NCBI RefSeq assembly: GCF_933775445.1
Contig: NC_065876.1
Location: 22,134,001-22,198,000, forward strand
Direction: 5' to 3'
From: Argentina anserina
Taxonomy: Eukaryota; Streptophyta; Magnoliopsida; Rosales; Rosaceae
DNA: 64,000 bases
Part shown: piece by piece, positions 59,428 to 64,000 of the stretch
How positions within the stretch are numbered: the first letter of the stretch is position 1
How the letters are laid out: the number at the start of each line of letters is the position of its first letter
Position numbers and translations under genes: made by a program
The notes under the pieces: generated by a model
Told to the model about the DNA's origin: nothing
The model's input: only the letters and a program-made list of their open reading frames with translations
The model's database searches: none

Positions 59428-60098
59428 GTTTAGACATTGCCCTAAGAGTTGAGATTGTTTGTGAATTATGACAGGATTGCTAGGTCCCTTGGTATTGAGA
59501 TAATTATCTATTTAGGGAAATTTTATGAAGGTTTTAAGGGGGCTGCAATGGGGTCCAGGAAACTGCAATTAAAAAAAGAAAATGAAGAAAAGGGGACCAG
59601 GAACTGGGAATGGGATAGATCAAAGATTACTGACCCAAGAAATGAAGCATAGCTTTGCAGCCTTTGCTACTTGCTCAGATGCTCAGTGTAATCAGATACT
59701 GTATGGTTTGTTTATGAAGCAAAGCAGTTAGCAATGTCATGAATGTCATCAATTCTTCATTCTCATTCATTTTGGGGTGATTCCCATTTTGCAGCAATTT
59801 TGGGTGTCATTCTTCCAGTTCAAACCAAACCAAACATATATAGCATCAGTTCTTGATTCTTTCCTTCTCTTAATTGCATCTTATAGTAGGTGTAAATGAA
59901 TAAATGCCCTTGGTGAGTTCATTAGCAACCCTTGGGTTGCTTGGTACCCAATAATCGGCTACAATTTTATCAAGTATCACCTAAATTTTAAGCTCAGTAT
60001 CTAGTACAAGCCGGACCAATATCTCGTCAATAACCTATATGGTTACTTCTTCAAACGGAAGCCCGATCCAGATCAATGTAAGAATCTGATCCCTTTAG
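59428..60098. repeat. duplicated ~0.67-kb block, copy 2 (orphan laccase 3' flank)
   Basis: Second copy of 55528-56232. It ends at the same CCCTTTAG where copy 1 meets the laccase stop codon, but no laccase coding sequence follows. It therefore looks like the remaining 3' flank of a deleted tandem laccase. Confidence 0.8.
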
Positions 60099-61089
60099 TG
60101 AATATTTCCAAAAATTTAGGCTGAGTGCTAAAATCAGGGGTATTCGACACAGTAATGATCCTAGATCAACATCAAGTCCTATACAACACTTTCATCTCAT
60201 GTTGACCCCAAATTATCTGTTATATATCAGTAGAATGCATGGAAACCAGAAACTTAAAGTCGTATTACAGCACGAAAAGCAAATGAGTTTTCTTCATTCT
60301 TGACCTCAAACCAGAACCAGAGTTGAGTTCCAGTAATATTTGATAGAACACTCGGACCTTTTCCAACAATGACTGCACAGTACTTCCACAAGGATAACCA
60401 GAAGTACCAAAAGAACAAAGAAATTCCCATTAACTAATACATGCAAATTTAAGTTGGGTTTCAGAAACTCCCATTCTTGACATAATGCAAAGGATGTAAC
60501 AAGGAAAACTGACTAAAGTATGTGTTAATGCCCGTATGAAATGACTGAGTTTCAACGGCACATTTATGAAAATCATAACGTCTTTTTCACTCTCAAATCT
60601 TAACTATCAAACTAACAAAACGGATAATTGTAGTTGCTGAGGATGGGAAAAAAAATAAGTTGACAGATCCCTTGGTTATCAACTAAGCTATGAATGAGGT
60701 ATATTCTTGGACAAGGGTTAGTATCTTACTACAGTTCCTTAACATTCTGTTACGGATCTTAGTTTTGTAACAAAATAAGTGATATTTTGTGACAATTTTG
60801 CAGGCTGTAGTATTGTGAATGCATTTATTGGCCTGGTTTCTCCTATAAAATTAATGCAAAACAAAATATGATTTTCTATTAACCAGTAAGATCCACCTAT
60901 CTTTTCATAACTGCACAGTAAGAACTTGATTAAATAATTGGAACTGTAAACTCTGATTTGCTACTTATATATGGCTATATCATTAGAAAATTAACAGGCA
61001 CTGAATTCTTTTCCAAGTTGCATGGTCACATGGTTTCAAAACTGAATTGGTGCCTTACCCCATCATCTTTTGTTATGAGCTTGCATAAA
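60099..61089. other. no gene recognised
   Basis: Intergenic space between the orphan block and the ferrochelatase stop codon; likely includes the latter's 3' UTR (61089 and below). Confidence 0.4.
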
Positions 61090-62688
61090 TCAAGGGAGCT
61101 GACATTTGCCAGTTCCAACACAAACAACACATTCACCTGCATCTCCAGCAACATGGCTCAAGCAGTGATTGATTCTGTCATTCATAACATCCTGCAAGCA
61201 CAGACCTCTCTTAGAATGAAACCAGAATGTGGACTTTGATTACAACAAACACTAAACCCTAATCTACAATTAGTATTTGCGCAACAGATTAGACATACAA
61301 TAGACACAAGCTCCAATTTGTGGGGACTTGTGGTCCTATACGTGATACATGTCTGTGTTTGATTGTGTAAATATCTATCTGTATGTTTCTAAAAATAGAT
61401 GAAATGAATTATTGTCAAAGAAACTTAGTTAACCGCTACTAAAGGTTTAACCTTCTCTGACAATGGATAAAGGTTTAAAGCAAGGATTAAAATGACTGCA
61501 GTGTATTAATTTTTGGCTTCAATTCCAAGTAGAGCAATAGCAAATAAACATATCACGTACACGAGCTCCCTGATCATCCCATATCAAGTAAAACAGCAGT
61601 ATCACTCTAAACAAAGCTTCATAAAATATTGTGGGACAACAGTGTCTCATCCTATACAAGCATATTACATACATTTGTGTGTGCCTGACCTATCCCAGTT
61701 AACTTGATTAAGCATCAATAGAGAACTTCAACCAAAGCTGTAAACATTTCTGTGACAATGAATGATTCAGGAAAGGAAACAATAAAGAAATCCCATATTC
61801 ATACCACAAGCAGTGGGTGGAGACCAGGAGGCGCAATCACCATAAATGACACACCAGGATGCTCCTTTGCGGCTTCCGCCATCAGGGATGGAATGTCCTG
61901 CACGGAAAAAAAATTATCATTCATTCTTTAACTTTATCTCAATCATTCAAACTTCATCGTATATGGAAGCCATCTACCTGATTCCAGTGTCTTCCTGGTA
62001 AGAGGAAAAATGGACTTACAATCACACGATTGGCACCTTGTTCAACACATGAATTGAAGGCGTCTTGAATCGAAGGTTCTGCCAACTCCTAAACATACAA
62101 TATTTATAGATAGAATCTTAATCACATTTCTACTAGCAATCAAGAAATGCATCATGCACTGAAAATGTTTTGCAAAAGTTGGTACCCAATGTGAAAAATT
62201 TATAAACCCAAAAGTAAGTGAGGAAGATTCAATCTTACCATATGAGCAGGCTCCCCTATAGCATACCCAGTTCTCTCTCTAAACATGTCTACAAACTCAT
62301 CTGAAATTTAACCACTCCAGATATTCAGTCTAATAAAAATTCAAACTTCTCTAGACCCCAATTGTTAAATACAAACCCAGGATCTCAATCATCATCAAGA
62401 AGCTAAACTTACTTAGCATGAGGTTTGATTCCTTACGGCGCAAACCATGGTCAACAATGATGAGCCCATCTCTGTCGCCAACTCATGGGGATTAGTTTGT
62501 CCCAATTTCACATTCCCCTTCCCACTGCTCATATTTCTAGATCTAGGGGTCACTGCACGCAAATTTGAGAAGTGGCTAGTGTAAGGGTTTGTTCTGCTCT
62601 TGCTTTCTGGGGAGATTCTAACAGTGAATCGAGGGGAGTTGAACAAAGACCCAACGACATGTTTGACGAATTTGAGACTGACCTTCAC
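61090..62688 (-). CDS. SIRB: sirohydrochlorin ferrochelatase (SirB/CbiX family), first exon frame broken
   Basis: The plastid enzyme inserts iron into sirohydrochlorin, the last step of siroheme synthesis for nitrite and sulfite reductases. Exons: A about 62688-62413, B 62300-62239, C 62088-61978, D 61897-61805, E 61191-61090. Exon A contains GLIIVDHGLRRKESNLML; B EFVDMFRERTGYAIGEPAHM; C ELAEPSIQDAF, RVIVSPFFLLPGRHWNQ; D DIPSLMAEAAKEHPGVSFMV; E ends GECVVCVGTGKCQLP with the cysteine-rich tail seen in plant SirB. Exons B-E join in phase. In exon A the transit-peptide-like frame (KVSLKFVKHVVGS to NPHELATE) and the catalytic frame (from GDRDGL at 62479) differ, and TGA precedes the latter at 62483-62485. 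The first frame lacks an ATG (GTGAAG at 62688; a TTGAACAG|TG acceptor could supply it). DHGSR has become DHGLR. Either a recent pseudogene or an assembly error. Confidence 0.8.
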
Positions 62689-64000
62689 TGTTCAACTTTC
62701 ATATCAGCCATAAACATGAGTTTAATCCAATCTTGAGCTAGCTTCTGTTTCTGCTTATACTCCAATTCCAATTAGATGTTCCTACCATATTTTGCATTAT
62801 TTTCTCAATGAGATGATGACATTACAAACAGTTCATTAGTTTTTTTTTCTTTTCCTGAGAATGCACTTCATTAGTACTTCAAAAGTTCCAAAAACAATAA
62901 CCTCACAGTTGTAACAAAATATATTAGCAGAGCAGCCTAGAATTGGTAAGTATGATAGATGAACTATTAAATCCTAAGCCAAACCAAAAAGGTTTCACAT
63001 AGTCCTAATAAACAGTAGTACAACACTGCCAGTGAGTAGACAAAATACTGCTCATAACTAACCAAACAAACCTCCAAACTCTTAAATTCCTTCAATCAAA
63101 AACAGAACTGATGACACTAATCAAATAACAGTATTTCAACCACTATAATAATGTGCCTCATTAATTTTGCAGATTCAAGAGTTTAAACCAAACCATTCCA
63201 AATATTGTTCTAGTTCAATAAATTGCATCAAAAACATTTGAATAACTATTTTTAGGTTAGATAAAATGGTAATAACGATGATTTGCAGCTTTACATGGAC
63301 TCCAGTTTGACAGTTTTGACCTGTTAGCCAATCCATCAAAACCTGATGGATTAGATTAATGTACCACCGAAGTTTATTTAAGATTTATTTCCAGGAATAC
63401 TCCATAAATGATTGAACATACAGAAGATCATATATGATTAAAATTGTAGTCTAGATAATGTGCAACCCCGTTCAGGCCCACACTTCTCATAAAAAGCTTT
63501 TGAGACTTGATGCTCGGAGACAACAAATGTGATTATGTGAATACTTTTTTTTGTATTACCAAGTGACAAGAGTTATGATTCTCTCTTGAATGAAATAGCA
63601 TGTCATTGCTTCCAAACTCTGCACCTCATTACTTCCATCTATTCACAGTTTTTTGGGTAAAATATGCAAACCAAATCATATAAGCACTCTTTTGCTTTTT
63701 CAGTAAGCAAACTACAACAATACACAAACCCCATACCAGTGGAAATCTCATTAACCTAACTCTCTTCTTCATCTCAAAACGTAATTTGCATATAGCAAGC
63801 AACTAGTAATTTCATACAAAACAAGAAATTCAGTTCCATGATCTGTGCATTACCATACTTGATGATCTGGAAATTGTTCATGTAAATTTCCAGACTCTGT
63901 AGTACCTAATCTGATAGTTCTCACAAATTGGTGGATGACACTGTATTATTCAAAGCAAAGTACTTGGCTTAAATACAGCCTTCACAACAGAAATCAGAAA
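62689..64000. other. 5' flank of the ferrochelatase, nothing else recognised
   Basis: AT-rich. It may hold the promoter or a 5' exon of the ferrochelatase. No other gene, RNA or defined repeat is seen up to the window edge. Confidence 0.4.

Noticed and set aside
59449..59652. 67-aa plus-strand ORF
   Set aside because: Lies in the duplicated laccase 3' flank; the other copy at 55.6 kb does not keep the frame.
1..64000. CRISPR arrays, bacterial operons, rRNA genes, endogenous pararetrovirus
   Set aside because: The tandem repeats here have long units without spacer structure, the genes have spliceosomal introns, and no rRNA or viral coat/movement/replication protein motif was seen.

Overview
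This is plant nuclear DNA from a eudicot. Genes have short GT-AG introns and long AT-rich intergenic stretches full of transposons and degenerate repeats. Gene types and transposon families would fit a rosid such as Rosaceae, but that is only an impression.

One gene is clearly intact and multi-exon: a secreted GH3 beta-xylosidase/alpha-L-arabinofuranosidase (minus, 39.6-43.3 kb, 7 exons, 776 aa). A single-exon F-box gene (minus, 3.7-5.0 kb) is also intact. Two more minus-strand genes are recognisable but damaged. A laccase (56.2-59.0 kb, 6 exons) keeps all four copper motifs but has a 13-bp tandem duplication in exon 3 and a retroposon fragment in intron 3. A sirohydrochlorin ferrochelatase (61.1-62.7 kb, 5 exons) has four clean downstream exons but a first exon in which the transit-peptide frame and the catalytic frame do not join.

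Gene relics: an F-box 3' fragment (window start), an RNase H domain with two frameshifts (2.4-2.95 kb), an alpha-glucan phosphorylase pseudogene that kept its introns (13.7-14.4 kb), and two or three unidentified exon-like pieces (25.8-27.1 kb, 53.6-53.9 kb).

Mobile elements with ends defined from terminal repeats and target-site duplications (TSD): a Mutator-like element (6.7-7.7 kb, 9-bp TSD), a truncated LINE (7.8-8.4 kb, 18-bp TSD), a 2.6-kb PIF/Harbinger element with both genes decayed (8.7-11.3 kb, TTA TSD), a 370-bp MITE (46.0-46.3 kb), a small hAT-like element (46.4-46.8 kb), a 3.1-kb hAT-type element (47.6-50.7 kb, 8-bp TSD), and two adjacent fold-back MITEs (51.8-52.6 kb).

The 16-34 kb interval is mostly long-period tandem repeats of two families: about 500 bp (family B) and about 650-750 bp (family A), interrupted by other sequence. 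Other arrays are a GTAGTAGCTTTATAA minisatellite (32.0-32.3 kb) and a diverged array of about 250 bp period (44.2-45.3 kb).

The two enzymes whose location can be predicted as secreted, the xylosidase and the laccase, belong to families acting on the cell wall. There is no operon-like logic. I see no convincing new biological system. The most unusual features are the decaying laccase tandem locus, the adjacent fold-back elements and the two satellite-like families.
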